Shown: one piece after another, positions 1 through 8,400 of the stretch
Layout: every line of letters starts with the position of its first letter
Numbering within the stretch: the stretch's first letter is position 1
Source: G963708325 sp963708325
GTDB lineage: Bacteria > Actinomycetota > Thermoleophilia > Solirubrobacterales > 70-9
Assembly: GCA_963708325.1 (NCBI GenBank)
Contig: OY970203.1
Location: forward strand, 434,001-498,000
Reading direction: 5' to 3'
DNA length: 64,000 bases
The notes under the pieces: generated by a model
Seen by the model: the letters and a program-made list of their open reading frames with translations, nothing else
Databases searched by the model: none
Told to the model about the DNA's origin: nothing
Position numbers and translations under genes: made by a program

Positions 1-1
1 C

Positions 2-625
2 CGCACCTACTTCCTCGCCGAGGGGGGCACGCCGACGGCGGCGCAGGCCCAGATCGCCCGCTCGCTCGGGGTGCGGGCCACGGTGCTGCCGATGTGCGAC
101 GAGCCCGTCCGCACCCGGGTGCGGACCGGCGACGGCTGGCGCAGCTTCCAGGAGTACCTGATCCTCGATCGCGCCCGCCCCGACGTCGACGAGATCTCGC
201 TGGAGGGGGTCGAGCTGGCGCACGTGACCGAGCATGTGCTCGCGGCCCTCGCCGGCTCCGAGGCGATCGTGATCGGCCCCTCGAACCCGGTCGTGAGCAT
301 CGGGCCGATCCTCACCGTTCCCGGCATGCGCGAGGCGATCGCCGAGGCGGACGCTCCGGTGGTGGCGGTGAGCCCGTTCGTGGCCGGGCGGGCGATCAAG
401 GGCCCGACCGAGCTGTTCATGGCCGCCGTGGGCCGCCCAGCCACCGCCTCCGGGGTCGCCGACCTCTACGCGGGGCTGCTCGACGGGATCGTCGTCGACG
501 AGGGCGACCCCGAGCCGCCCCCCGCGGGGCTGTCCGCGCTGGCCTGCCGGACGCTGATGAGCGACGCCGGCACGCGCCGCGCGCTCGCCGAGCGCGTGCT
601 CGAGTTCGCGCGCTCGCTGGCGTGA
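2..625 (+). CDS. cofD: 2-phospho-L-lactate transferase CofD/FbiA, 5' end outside window
   Basis: Transfers the activated lactate-type (or phosphoenolpyruvate) moiety onto the deazaflavin Fo in coenzyme F420 biosynthesis. The reading frame is open from base 2, so roughly the first third of a family member of about 310-330 residues is missing; 207 residues remain. The visible part contains the family block around GPSNPVVSIGPIL (bases 271-309), part of the nucleotide/Fo-binding fold, and the RVRTGDGW segment before it. The stop codon overlaps the ATG of cofC (TGATG), which implies translational coupling in a cofD-cofC-cofE operon. Identification rests on the motif and the neighbouring F420 genes. 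Confidence 0.9.
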   Translation, partial: RTYFLAEGGTPTAAQAQIARSLGVRATVLPMCDEPVRTRVRTGDGWRSFQEYLILDRARPDVDEISLEGVELAHVTEHVLAALAGSEAIVIGPSNPVVSIGPILTVPGMREAIAEADAPVVAVSPFVAGRAIKGPTELFMAAVGRPATASGVADLYAGLLDGIVVDEGDPEPPPAGLSALACRTLMSDAGTRRALAERVLEFARSLA

Positions 626-1293
626 TGACCACCATGGCGGTCATCCCGGTCAAGCGCTTCGGCGCCGCGAAGCGGCGCCTCGGCGAGATGCCCGAGGCCG
701 CCGCGCGAGAGGCGCTGGTCGCGGCCATGCTGGAGGACGTGCTGACGGCGGCCGGCGCCTGTGCGCGCCTCGACCGGGTGCTGGTGGTGACCGGGGATGA
801 GCGCGCGGAGACGGCGGCGCGCGCCCACGGCGCGTCCGTGCTCGCCGACCCCGCCGACGCCGGGCATCCCGAGGCGGCGCTGATCGGGGTCCGCGCGGCG
901 CTGGAGGGCGGCGCGAGGCGCGCGGCGCTCCTTCCCGGGGACTGCCCCCTGCTCGACCCCGCCGAGCTGGACGATCTGCTCGACGCGGCGCCGGATCCCG
1001 GCGCGGTCGTCGTCCCCGACCGTCACGGCACGGGCACGAACGCGCTCGTGCTCTCGCCTCCGGACGCGATCCGCCCGGCCTTCGGGCCGGGAAGCCGCGA
1101 GCGGCACCTGCGACTCGCCGCGCGGGCGGGCATGCCCGGCGTCGCGCAGCACGTGCAGTCGCTGGCCCTGGACGTCGACACCCCGGAGGACCTCGACGAG
1201 CTCCGCCGCGTGCTCGCGGCCGATCGCCTTCGCGCCCCGGCCACCGCTGCCGCGCTGGCGGCCGTCACCGCCGGCACGCCGCTCGGGCGATGA
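625..1293 (+). CDS. cofC: 2-phospho-L-lactate (or PEP) guanylyltransferase CofC/FbiD
   Basis: Activates phospholactate or phosphoenolpyruvate with GTP to give the donor used by CofD. The 222-residue product has the nucleotidyltransferase fold: N-terminal AVIPVKRFGAAKRRL with the phosphate-contacting lysine, and PGDCPLLDP (about residue 109) with the metal-binding aspartate. The start ATG overlaps the cofD stop, and the TGA overlaps the cofE ATG. Whether the substrate is 2-phospholactate or PEP cannot be decided from sequence alone; actinobacterial FbiD enzymes are known to use PEP. Confidence 0.9.
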   Translation: MTTMAVIPVKRFGAAKRRLGEMPEAAAREALVAAMLEDVLTAAGACARLDRVLVVTGDERAETAARAHGASVLADPADAGHPEAALIGVRAALEGGARRAALLPGDCPLLDPAELDDLLDAAPDPGAVVVPDRHGTGTNALVLSPPDAIRPAFGPGSRERHLRLAARAGMPGVAQHVQSLALDVDTPEDLDELRRVLAADRLRAPATAAALAAVTAGTPLGR

Positions 1294-2036
1294 GCGAGCT
1301 GCGGGTGATCCCGGTCGCGGGGCTGCCCGAGATCGGCGCCGGCGACGCGATCGGAGCGCTGATCGCCGCCGCGGCGGCGATCGAGCCCGGCGATGTCGTC
1401 ACGGTTTCCCAGAAGGTCGTCTCCAAGGCGGAGGGACGGACCCGCGAGCTCTCCCGCGTCGAGCCCGATGCCCGCGCCCGCGAGATCGCCGCGCGGGTGG
1501 GCAAGGACCCGGCCCTCGTCCAGCTCGTGCTGGAGGAGAGCGTTGCCGTGATCCGGGCCGAGCCGGGTGTGCTGGTGACGGAGACGCGCGGCGGCTGGAT
1601 CTGCGCCAACGCCGGTATCGACAACTCGAACGTGCCCGGCGACGGGCGGGTGACGCTGCTGCCGTCAGACGCGGATGAGTCGGCGCGCCGCATCCGAGCC
1701 GAGATCCTGGCCGACTCCGGGGTGACCGCGGGCGTCGTGATCGCAGACAGCTTCGGCCGCCCGTGGCGGCTGGGGCAGTTCGACGTGGCGATCGGCTGCG
1801 CCGGAATCGAGCCGCTGCGCGACGAGCGCGGCGGGCGCGACCGCGACGGCCGAGAGCTGACCGCGACGCTGGTTGCCGTCGCCGACGAGATCGCGGCGGC
1901 GGCCGATCTGGTGAGGAGGAAGGCTGACGGCGTCCCCGCCGTCGTCGTCCGCGGGCTCGGTCACCTCGTCGGCGAGGACGACGGCCCGGGCGGCGCCGCG
2001 ATCAGGCGGCCGGCGGCGGACGATCTGTTCCGCTGA
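1290..2036 (+). CDS. cofE: Coenzyme F420:L-glutamate ligase CofE
   Basis: Adds the glutamate tail to F420-0, using GTP and metal ions. The 248-residue protein is the CofE domain alone, with VVTVSQKVVSKAEGR near residue 36, ICANAGIDNSNVPG near residue 107 and SFGRPWRLGQFDVAIG near residue 152. Mycobacterial FbiB carries an extra C-terminal nitroreductase-like domain that is absent here, as in archaeal CofE. The ATG overlaps the cofC stop by 4 bases. The 3' end overlaps the convergent cupin gene by 35 bases. Confidence 0.92.
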   Translation: MSELRVIPVAGLPEIGAGDAIGALIAAAAAIEPGDVVTVSQKVVSKAEGRTRELSRVEPDARAREIAARVGKDPALVQLVLEESVAVIRAEPGVLVTETRGGWICANAGIDNSNVPGDGRVTLLPSDADESARRIRAEILADSGVTAGVVIADSFGRPWRLGQFDVAIGCAGIEPLRDERGGRDRDGRELTATLVAVADEIAAAADLVRRKADGVPAVVVRGLGHLVGEDDGPGGAAIRRPAADDLFR

Positions 2037-2472
2037 CGGCGCCGCTGGTCGCGTGTCCCACCTCGTCCACGGGCTCGCCCTTGCCGAGCAGCGGATCCGG
2101 GGCGCCTTCCTCGCTGAACTCGGGCGCCGCGTAGACGCCGCCCGGCACCGCGCCGATCGCGAGGATCCGCGCGCCCTCCTCGCCGGTGACGATCTTGCGC
2201 TTCTCGCTCGCCCCGACCCGAGCGTAGACGCCGGGGACAAGCTGATGCTCCTGGCCGCCGGCCTGCAGGGTCGCCCGCCCCTCCAGGGCGGTGTAGACCT
2301 CCTCCTGGCCGTCGTGCGAATGGTCGTGGTAGGGGTAATGCTCGAAGCCGGGCGGGATGTCCATCACCGCGATCCCGAACGAGCTGACGCCGAGGCCGGC
2401 TCGCACGCGCCGAAAGCCTCCACCGAAGATCGCCTCGAACTCCTCGAGCTGCTTGACCGTCACGTCTGGCAC
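2002..2472 (-). CDS. Cupin-domain protein
   Basis: Small single-domain cupin, about 156 residues. The YPYHDHSHDGQEEVYTALEGRATLQAGG segment carries the clustered histidines and glutamate of cupin motif 1, which normally bind a metal. The substrate is unknown. An AAGGAG sequence at 2478-2483 lies 5 bases upstream of the GTG at 2472, so I prefer this start to an in-frame GTG at 2487. The start overlaps the end of the alcohol dehydrogenase gene, so the two are likely co-transcribed behind fbiC. The C-terminal 25 residues are low-complexity and lie over the end of cofE. Confidence 0.75.
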   Translation of the reverse strand: MPDVTVKQLEEFEAIFGGGFRRVRAGLGVSSFGIAVMDIPPGFEHYPYHDHSHDGQEEVYTALEGRATLQAGGQEHQLVPGVYARVGASEKRKIVTGEEGARILAIGAVPGGVYAAPEFSEEGAPDPLLGKGEPVDEVGHATSGAVSGTDRPPPAA

Positions 2473-3473
2473 ACCGACTCCTTCCACCCAGCGTTGACGA
2501 GCACCGCCGCCCCCTGAACCCTACCGCCGCGTAGGTCGGCGAGCGCCTCGTTCGCGTCCTCGAGGGGATAGGTGTTCGTCTCGGTCCGCACCGGCACGCG
2601 CGGCGCCAAGTCGAGGAACTCGGCGCCGTCGCGACGGGTCAGGTTGGCGACGGAGCGAATCGCCCGCTCGCCCCACAGGATCTCGTAGGGGAAGGCCGGG
2701 ATGTCGCTCATGTGGATGCCGGCGCAGACCACCGTGCCCCCCTTCGCGGTCGCCCGCAGAGCCGCCGGCACCAGCTCGCCGACCGGCGCGAACACGATCG
2801 CCGCGTCGAGCTCCTCCGGCGCCGGGCGCATCGCGTCGCCGGCCCACTCGGCGCCGAGCGAGCGCGCGAACTGCTGCGCCTCGGCATCCTCGGCACGGGT
2901 GAACGCGAACACCCGCCGCCCCTCCCACGCCGCCACCTGGCAGACGATGTGGGCCGAAGCGCCGAAGCCGTAGAGGCCGAGCCGCTCGGGGTCGCCGGTG
3001 GCACGCAGCGACCGGTAGCCGATCAGCCCGGCGCACAGAAGCGGCGCCACCTCGAGGTCGCCAAAGCCTTCCGGCAGCGCCAGGCAGAAGCGCTCGTCGG
3101 CGACCGCGCGCTCGGCATAGCCGCCGTCGATGTCGTAGCCGGTGAAGCGGGCCCGGTCGCAGAGGTTCTCGCGGCCGGAGCGGCAGTAGCGGCACTCGCC
3201 GCAGGCCCAGCCCAGCCAGGGGATGCCGACGCGATCGCCGGCGGCAAGGCGGTCCGCCCCCTCCCCCGCCGCCTCCACGATGCCCGCGACCTGGTGGCCC
3301 GGAACGAGCGGCAGCTTCGGTTCGGTCAGGTCGCCGTCGACGACGTGCAGGTCGGTGCGGCAGACGCCGCAGGCGCCGACGCGGACCGCGACCTGGCCGG
3401 GGCCGGGCTCGGGCGGTTGCAAGTCCTCGAGCTGCAGCGGCTCGGCCTGGGCCCGGAGCACCATCGCGCGCAT
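2460..3473 (-). CDS. Zinc-dependent alcohol dehydrogenase family protein
   Basis: Medium-chain dehydrogenase/reductase of 337 residues. Residues 34-41 (GACGVCRT) provide the catalytic-zinc cysteine and PGHQVAG the histidine. CGECRYCRSGRENLC around residue 95 is the four-cysteine structural zinc lobe, and a Rossmann segment LYGFGASAHIVCQVA follows. This pattern fits AdhP-like NAD(P)-dependent alcohol dehydrogenases; the substrate cannot be told from sequence. It starts 46 bases downstream of the fbiC stop on the same strand and overlaps the cupin gene, suggesting an fbiC-adh-cupin transcript. A role in F420 metabolism is possible but not shown. Confidence 0.85.
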   Translation of the reverse strand: MRAMVLRAQAEPLQLEDLQPPEPGPGQVAVRVGACGVCRTDLHVVDGDLTEPKLPLVPGHQVAGIVEAAGEGADRLAAGDRVGIPWLGWACGECRYCRSGRENLCDRARFTGYDIDGGYAERAVADERFCLALPEGFGDLEVAPLLCAGLIGYRSLRATGDPERLGLYGFGASAHIVCQVAAWEGRRVFAFTRAEDAEAQQFARSLGAEWAGDAMRPAPEELDAAIVFAPVGELVPAALRATAKGGTVVCAGIHMSDIPAFPYEILWGERAIRSVANLTRRDGAEFLDLAPRVPVRTETNTYPLEDANEALADLRGGRVQGAAVLVNAGWKESVCQT

Positions 3474-3519
3474 CGCTCAATCATCGCGCTCTCGCTGGCG
3501 CGACCATCCCTTGGGCGGA

Positions 3520-5715
3520 TCAGTAGGTCTCGACGATCTCGTAAAGCGTCGTGCGCTGGGCGGGGACGCGGCCGCCGGCGCGAGCCGCCTCGATCAGCTG
3601 CTCGGGTTCGAGCCGCACGCCGTGGTACGAGCCGGCCATCCGCGAGATGTTCTCCTCCATCAGGGTCCCGCCGAGATCGTTGACGCCCCAGCGCAGGCTC
3701 TCGGTCGCCGCGTCCAGCCCCATCTTCACCCAGCTCGCCTGCAGGTTGGGGACGGTGCGCCCGAGCGCCAGCCGGAAGGCGGCGGTGTGCTTGAGGTTCT
3801 CCGCCCGGGAGATCTCCTCGACCCCGTGCGTGCGCCCGAGCAGCGTGTTGAAGGGGATGAAGCTGAGCGGGACGAACTCGGTGAACCCGCCGGTGCGCTC
3901 CTGCAGGGCGCGGACGACGCGCATGTGGCGGGCCAGCTCGCGCGGCTCCTCGATGTGGCCGAACATCACGGTGCAGGTGGAGCGCAGCCCGGCGCCGTGG
4001 GCGGCCTCGATGATCTCGACCCAGCGCCCGACCGGGAGCTTGTTCGGCGAGATCCGCTGGCGCACGCCGTCGTCGAGCACCTCGGCGGCGGTGCCGGGGG
4101 TCGAGCCGAGGCCGCACTCGATCAGGTAGTCGAACACCGCCCGCGGCGACTTGCCCGAGCGCTCGCACATGTAGTGAACCTCCATCGGCGAGTAGGCGTG
4201 CAGGTGGATGTCGGGGGCGGCCTGCTTGGCGCGCCGCAGCCAGCGCCCGTAGTCCTCCAGCGTGTACTCGGGGTGGATGCCGCCCTGCATGCAGATCTCG
4301 GTGGCGCCGAAGTCGATCGCCTCGCGCACGCGCGCCCCGAACTCCTCCTCGCTGACGTGGTAGGCGTCGGGCGACCGCCGTCCCTGCCCGAACCCGCAGA
4401 AGGCGCAGCCGACCACACAGATGTTCGTGAAGTTGATGTTGCGGTTGACCACGAACGTGGCGCGGTCCCCGGCGAGCTCGGCGCGCAGCTCGTCCGCCGC
4501 CGCGCGCATCTCCTCGATCACCGGCGGCCGCGTCTCGGCGAAGAGGGCGGTCAGCTCGTCCTCGCTGAGCGGATCGCCGCGCCGCCCCCGCTCGATCGCG
4601 CGCGGGGCCAGCTTCGGATCGATCGGCTCCTCCCGCCGCCGCCCCGATCCCCGGCGGGGGATGAAGCTCCAGTAGCGCAGCTTGACCACGTCGAGCACGC
4701 TCTGCTCCATCCAGTCCGGGTCGAGGTACTGGGGATATGCGCAGAGTCGCTCGGTGAGTGCGTAGCCGCGCGGCGCCAGCGCCTTTCGCGCCTGGTGCGG
4801 GCTGGGGAAGGGGTGCTCGGGCGAGATGTGGTCGCCGTTGGCCGACAGGCCGCCGAGGTCCGTCGCCCCCGCCTCGACGAGGTCCGCCCACCAGTCCGAG
4901 AGGTTGGGCGGGACCTGGATGCCGACGTCGGGCATCAGCCGGCGGCATTCGGCGACGAGCCGCTTCATGTCCTCGAGCGTGATCTCGCAGGCCCACTCCG
5001 GCAGGCCGGGGGCCGGCTCCGGCCTGCCGCCGTCCTCCGACCAGCGACGCCGCGCCGCGTCGTCGGCGATGTCCGCGACCTCACGGCCGTGGTAGCGGGG
5101 ATGAGGCACGTAGTTCTGGAGGATCACCTCCTGGATGTGGCCGTGCCGCCGCTGCACGCGCGCCAGCGCCTCCAGCGAGGCGACGCGCTCGTCCTCGGTC
5201 TCGCCGATCCCGACCAGGATCCCCGTCGTGAACGGGATTCGCAGCTCGCCCGCCGCCTCGATCGTCTCCAGCCGGCGGGCGGGATGCTTTGTCGGCGAGC
5301 CCGCGTGGACGGTCTCCATCAGCCGCTCCGCGACCGACTCCAGCATCAGCCCCTGCGACGCCGTCACCTCGCGCAGGCGGCCGAGGTCGCGGGGCGACAG
5401 CACGCCCAGGTTCGTGTGGGGCAGGATTCCGCGCTCCAAGGCCCGCCCGCAGATCCAGGCGACGTAGGAGGTGAAGTCCCGGTGGCCCCACGACGCGAGC
5501 CGCGCCGCCACCTCGGGGTTCACCTCCGGCCGCTCGCCGGTGAGCACCAAGAGCTCCTTGCAGTTGCGGCTGGCGGCATCGTCCAGCCGCCGCTCGACCT
5601 CCTCCGGGGCGTAGACGTGCGCGCGGTGCGTGGCGAAGGCGCAGTACTTGCAGTAGCACTGGCAGGTGCGCGATGCGGAGAGCGTGTAGTTGCGCGAGAA
5701 GGTGACGCGGCGCAC
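3520..5715 (-). CDS. fbiC: FbiC: fused CofG/CofH deazaflavin (Fo) synthase
   Basis: Bifunctional radical-SAM enzyme that makes the F420 chromophore Fo from tyrosine and the flavin precursor diaminouracil. The N-terminal half (CofG) has the CX3CX2C iron-sulfur motif in CQCYCKYC, and the C-terminal half (CofH) has a second CX3CX2C in CVVGCAFC. The total of 731 residues is shorter than the usual 840-860 of mycobacterial FbiC but contains both halves in the usual order. I chose the GTG at 5715 over an upstream TTG at 5724 because a TAGGTT box (5723-5728) ends 7 bases before it, consistent with a leaderless transcript. With cofDCE this nearly completes the F420 pathway inside 5.7 kb. Confidence 0.93.
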   Translation of the reverse strand: MRRVTFSRNYTLSASRTCQCYCKYCAFATHRAHVYAPEEVERRLDDAASRNCKELLVLTGERPEVNPEVAARLASWGHRDFTSYVAWICGRALERGILPHTNLGVLSPRDLGRLREVTASQGLMLESVAERLMETVHAGSPTKHPARRLETIEAAGELRIPFTTGILVGIGETEDERVASLEALARVQRRHGHIQEVILQNYVPHPRYHGREVADIADDAARRRWSEDGGRPEPAPGLPEWACEITLEDMKRLVAECRRLMPDVGIQVPPNLSDWWADLVEAGATDLGGLSANGDHISPEHPFPSPHQARKALAPRGYALTERLCAYPQYLDPDWMEQSVLDVVKLRYWSFIPRRGSGRRREEPIDPKLAPRAIERGRRGDPLSEDELTALFAETRPPVIEEMRAAADELRAELAGDRATFVVNRNINFTNICVVGCAFCGFGQGRRSPDAYHVSEEEFGARVREAIDFGATEICMQGGIHPEYTLEDYGRWLRRAKQAAPDIHLHAYSPMEVHYMCERSGKSPRAVFDYLIECGLGSTPGTAAEVLDDGVRQRISPNKLPVGRWVEIIEAAHGAGLRSTCTVMFGHIEEPRELARHMRVVRALQERTGGFTEFVPLSFIPFNTLLGRTHGVEEISRAENLKHTAAFRLALGRTVPNLQASWVKMGLDAATESLRWGVNDLGGTLMEENISRMAGSYHGVRLEPEQLIEAARAGGRVPAQRTTLYEIVETY

Positions 5716-5766
5716 GCCGCGCAACCTAGCGCAAGGGCCCGGCCGCCACCGGCGGCCGGCGGGGCG

Positions 5767-6528
5767 CTACTTCTTGCGCGAGGGCGGAGTCGCCTTCGGC
5801 GGCTCCTCCTCGCCTGTGCCGGGCGCGCCGACCACCTGCTGGCCCGCCTGGACGACGAACACGTAGAAGGCGACCGCCAGCAGCGATCCGATGATCGGGC
5901 CGACGAGGTAGGGATAGACACCGCCGAAGTCGTTGCCGACCAGGGCCGGGCCGAACCAGCGCGCCGGGTTGACCGCCGACCCGGTCAGGGGCCCAAAGAC
6001 GAACACGTCCACCGTCAGCGCCAGGCCGATCGCGAGCGGGGCCCATTCGTTGCGGGCGCGCACGTTGAGGGCGACGGCGATCACCGCCAGCACCAGCAGG
6101 AAGGTGCCCAGGCCCTCGATCAGCATCCCCTGGAAGTTGCCGCCGAGAAGCGGCGACACCGTGGCGGCGCCGTAGTGGCTGGCACGGCCCTCGTCGAGCA
6201 AGAATCCCTTCGTCATCAGCGCGCCGAGGACGGCGCCCGAGAGCTGGGCGAGGATGTAGACGACGGCGTCGATCGGATCGATTCGCCGCAGCGCCGCCGC
6301 GGCCAGAGTCACCGCCGGGTTGAAATGGCCGCCGCTGACCCCGGCCAGAGTGAGGACAAGCAGGAAGAGCACGAACCCCTGGGCGAGCGCGACGACTGAG
6401 AAGTCGGAGCCGAACTGGGCGTTGTTGCCGGTCGCCACGAAGAGGACGATGACGCTCGTGACGATGAACACGAGGAACATCGTCCCGACAAGCTCTGCGA
6501 TGTAGGCGGCGAGTCCTCGGTCTTGCAC
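5767..6528 (-). CDS. MIP/aquaporin family channel
   Basis: Membrane channel for water or small neutral solutes, 253 residues with six predicted transmembrane helices. Both signature half-helices are present: SGGHFNPAVT in the first half and GSAVNPARWF in the second. The C-terminus is a hydrophilic tail rich in E, P and K. A GTG start at 6528 lies about 9 bases behind an AGGAGG sequence (6538-6543). It diverges from the lipoprotein gene at 6643. Selectivity (water, glycerol or other) cannot be assigned. Confidence 0.9.
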   Translation of the reverse strand: MQDRGLAAYIAELVGTMFLVFIVTSVIVLFVATGNNAQFGSDFSVVALAQGFVLFLLVLTLAGVSGGHFNPAVTLAAAALRRIDPIDAVVYILAQLSGAVLGALMTKGFLLDEGRASHYGAATVSPLLGGNFQGMLIEGLGTFLLVLAVIAVALNVRARNEWAPLAIGLALTVDVFVFGPLTGSAVNPARWFGPALVGNDFGGVYPYLVGPIIGSLLAVAFYVFVVQAGQQVVGAPGTGEEEPPKATPPSRKK

Positions 6529-6642
6529 GGAAGCGGTCCTCCTGTCGTGGCCGGTGCCCCGGAGGGCGAAGCGGCGGGAGTCTATACAGGAAAGGCGTCT
6601 CGATCAGCCGTAGGCGGTCGACAACATATCCTTCGCCGCCGA

Positions 6643-7614
6643 ATGCGAAGGGTCGCCGCGTCGCTGGCGGCCGCGCTCGCGGCACTGGCTCTGGGAGCAT
6701 GCGGCGGGGGCGGTGCCGAACCGGGCGCGCCAAGAGGCGCGACCCTCGTCCTCGACTTCCAGCCGAACGCCGTCCACACCGGGATATACGCGGCGCTGCG
6801 CCGCGGCTTCTACGCCGACCGCGGCGTGCGGCTTCAGGTGCGCGAGCCGTCGAGCTCCACCGACGCCCCCCGCCTGCTGCGCGCTGGTCGCGCCCAGTTC
6901 GCGATCCTCGACATTCACGACCTCGGGATCGCCGCCGAGCGCGGCTTCGACCTCGTCGCCGTCGCTCCGATCGTGCAGCGGCCCCTGGCGGCAGTCCTGG
7001 CCCGCGGCGCCGGCCCGGTGCGGCGCCCGCGCGACCTGGAGGGCCGCCGGGTCGGCGTGACCGGACTGCCCTCGGACGACGCCGTCCTCGACTCCGAGGT
7101 GGCCGCCGACGGCGGCGATCCCGCGGCAGTGAAGCGGGTGACGATCGGCTTCGCGGCCGTCGCCTTGCTCGCGGCCGGCAAGGTCGACGCGGCGACCGCA
7201 TTCTGGAACGTGGAGGGGGTGGCGCTGAGGCGGAGGGGAATCGCGGTGCGGGAGTTTCGGGTGGACGACTACGGGGCGCCCCGCTACCCGGAGCTGGTGC
7301 TCGCCACCACTCGCCGCCTGCTGCGCGACGACCCCGGCCTTGTCTCCGGCGTGGTCGCCGCCACCGAGCGCGGCTACCGCTTCGTGCTGGCGAGCCCGCG
7401 CCGCGGGCTCGCCGACATCAGGGTGTCCGTGCCCGGACTCGACCGCGCCGCCACCGCCGCCGAGCTGCGGGTGCTGCTGCCGGCGTTGCGGCCGGTCGGC
7501 CGGCTCGATCCGGCGGTGCTGCGCGCCTGGACACACTGGGACGCGCGCCACGGCATCCTCGAGCGTCCGCCGCCGGTGCGCCGCCTGTTCGATCTGAACG
7601 AGCGGCGGCGCTAG
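6643..7614 (+). CDS. ABC transporter substrate-binding lipoprotein, NMT1/THI5-like
   Basis: Exported solute-binding protein of 323 residues. The N-terminus MRRVAASLAAALAALALGAC is a lipoprotein signal with lipobox LGAC. DFQPNAVHTGIYAALRRGF, then a D-I-H-D-L-G-I segment, then VGVTGLPSDDAVLD match the SsuA/THI5/NMT1 periplasmic-binding fold, whose members bind pyrimidine-precursor, sulfonate or nitrate-type ligands. The open frame extends upstream to 6523, but the signal peptide fixes the start at 6643. No permease or ATPase gene lies next to it, so its transporter partner is outside the window. Its end overlaps the convergent gene at 7611 by 4 bases. Confidence 0.85.
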   Translation: MRRVAASLAAALAALALGACGGGGAEPGAPRGATLVLDFQPNAVHTGIYAALRRGFYADRGVRLQVREPSSSTDAPRLLRAGRAQFAILDIHDLGIAAERGFDLVAVAPIVQRPLAAVLARGAGPVRRPRDLEGRRVGVTGLPSDDAVLDSEVAADGGDPAAVKRVTIGFAAVALLAAGKVDAATAFWNVEGVALRRRGIAVREFRVDDYGAPRYPELVLATTRRLLRDDPGLVSGVVAATERGYRFVLASPRRGLADIRVSVPGLDRAATAAELRVLLPALRPVGRLDPAVLRAWTHWDARHGILERPPPVRRLFDLNERRR

Positions 7615-7934
7615 GAGCGAAGCAGGCCCTCGACGAGGGCGGGCATCTCCCGCACGAAGCGAGAGCGCGGCACCGCTACGTCGACCCCTGCAGCATGCGC
7701 CCGGTCGCGAACGGCGGCGTCGGTGTGCGGATAGAACCCGAGCACCGGTTTGCCCGCGGCGACGGCGGTGGCGGGATCGACCTCGGCGAGGTCGACGATC
7801 AGGATCGACGCGTCCTCCAGCGCGGGATCGCCCACGGCGGCGACGAGGGCGACCTCGTGGCCGGCAGCAGCAAGCGTTTCCGTGACCTTGCTGGCGAACA
7901 GCAGGTCCGAGACGACAGCGCCGACGCGCGCCAC
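7611..7934 (-). CDS. Small receiver-like (CheY-fold) protein without phospho-relay lysine
   Basis: A 107-residue protein that I do not recognise by name. The alternation of strands and helices (ARVGAVVSDLLFASKVTETLAAAGHEV; ILIVDLAEVD; KPVLGFYPHTDAAVRDRAHAAGVDVAVPRSRFVREMPALVEGLL) resembles a response-regulator receiver domain. An aspartate sits where the phospho-acceptor would be (IVDL). The conserved lysine near the fifth strand is not visible (VPRSRF instead), so a pseudo-receiver is likely. The GTG start lies 17 bases after the upstream gene on the same strand, suggesting a two-gene operon. Confidence 0.6.
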   Translation of the reverse strand: MARVGAVVSDLLFASKVTETLAAAGHEVALVAAVGDPALEDASILIVDLAEVDPATAVAAGKPVLGFYPHTDAAVRDRAHAAGVDVAVPRSRFVREMPALVEGLLRS

Positions 7935-7951
7935 TAGCTGGAACTGCTCAT

Positions 7952-8314
7952 CTAGAGCGAGCGGCGCGCCCTGAACTCGCGCCGCGCGCTCTCCGGCCGG
8001 CCCCACATCTGCACGATCTCGGCCCGGCCCTCGCGCACGTCCCGCAGGCGTAGCTCCCCGGCGATCCGCTCGCTGTCGAGAGCGGCGAGGGCGCCGGCGA
8101 CGGTCTCCGCCGCGGCGGCGTGGCCGAACGTGTGGGCGACGTTGATCCGCCAGTGCCAGTCCGCCTGCGAGTAAGGCTGGGCGTTGACCTGGGACATGAT
8201 CACCGCGGCGTCCACGTAGCGCTCCTCGTCGTCGATCCGAAGGTCGGCCACCAGGTCCGTCCAGTCCTGCGGCAAGGAGCCGACGATCTCGGCGAACTGC
8301 TCGGCGAGCGCCAC
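7952..8314 (-). CDS. Conserved hypothetical protein
   Basis: A 120-residue soluble acidic protein of unknown function. It has no signal peptide or membrane segment. A QADWHWRINVAHTFGHAAAAETV stretch is rich in aromatic and histidine residues. The GTG start at 8314 is preceded by TAGGCT (8321-8326) with a 6-base spacer, so a leaderless transcript is likely. It leads a probable operon with the receiver-like gene downstream and diverges from the c-di-GMP protein gene. A link to that signalling gene is only suggested by position. Confidence 0.65.
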   Translation of the reverse strand: MALAEQFAEIVGSLPQDWTDLVADLRIDDEERYVDAAVIMSQVNAQPYSQADWHWRINVAHTFGHAAAAETVAGALAALDSERIAGELRLRDVREGRAEIVQMWGRPESARREFRARRSL

Positions 8315-8376
8315 GGGCGAAGCCTACCGGCGCCCGCGCCTGCTCAAGCTGCGGCGCCGGCGATGCCGATATCACG

Positions 8377-8400
8377 CACAGCCCGGCATGCCGGGCTGTG
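8377..8400. promoter_or_regulatory. Perfect 24-bp palindrome in the divergent promoter region
   Basis: CACAGCCCGGCA is followed directly by its exact reverse complement with no loop. It lies between the divergent genes at 8314 (-) and 8398 (+), and its right edge covers the possible GTG start of the GGDEF-EAL gene. The lack of a loop and of a T-run argues against a terminator; an operator for a dimeric repressor is the simplest reading. Confidence 0.45.

Noticed and set aside
3223..6399. A 1058-residue open frame antisense to fbiC and the aquaporin gene
   Set aside because: It has the arginine-, valine- and aspartate-rich composition expected from reading GC-rich codons backwards, and no motifs. 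The genes on the other strand are well supported.
8377..8400. Palindrome as an intrinsic terminator
   Set aside because: It has no loop and no T-run, and lies between divergent gene starts where no transcript should end.
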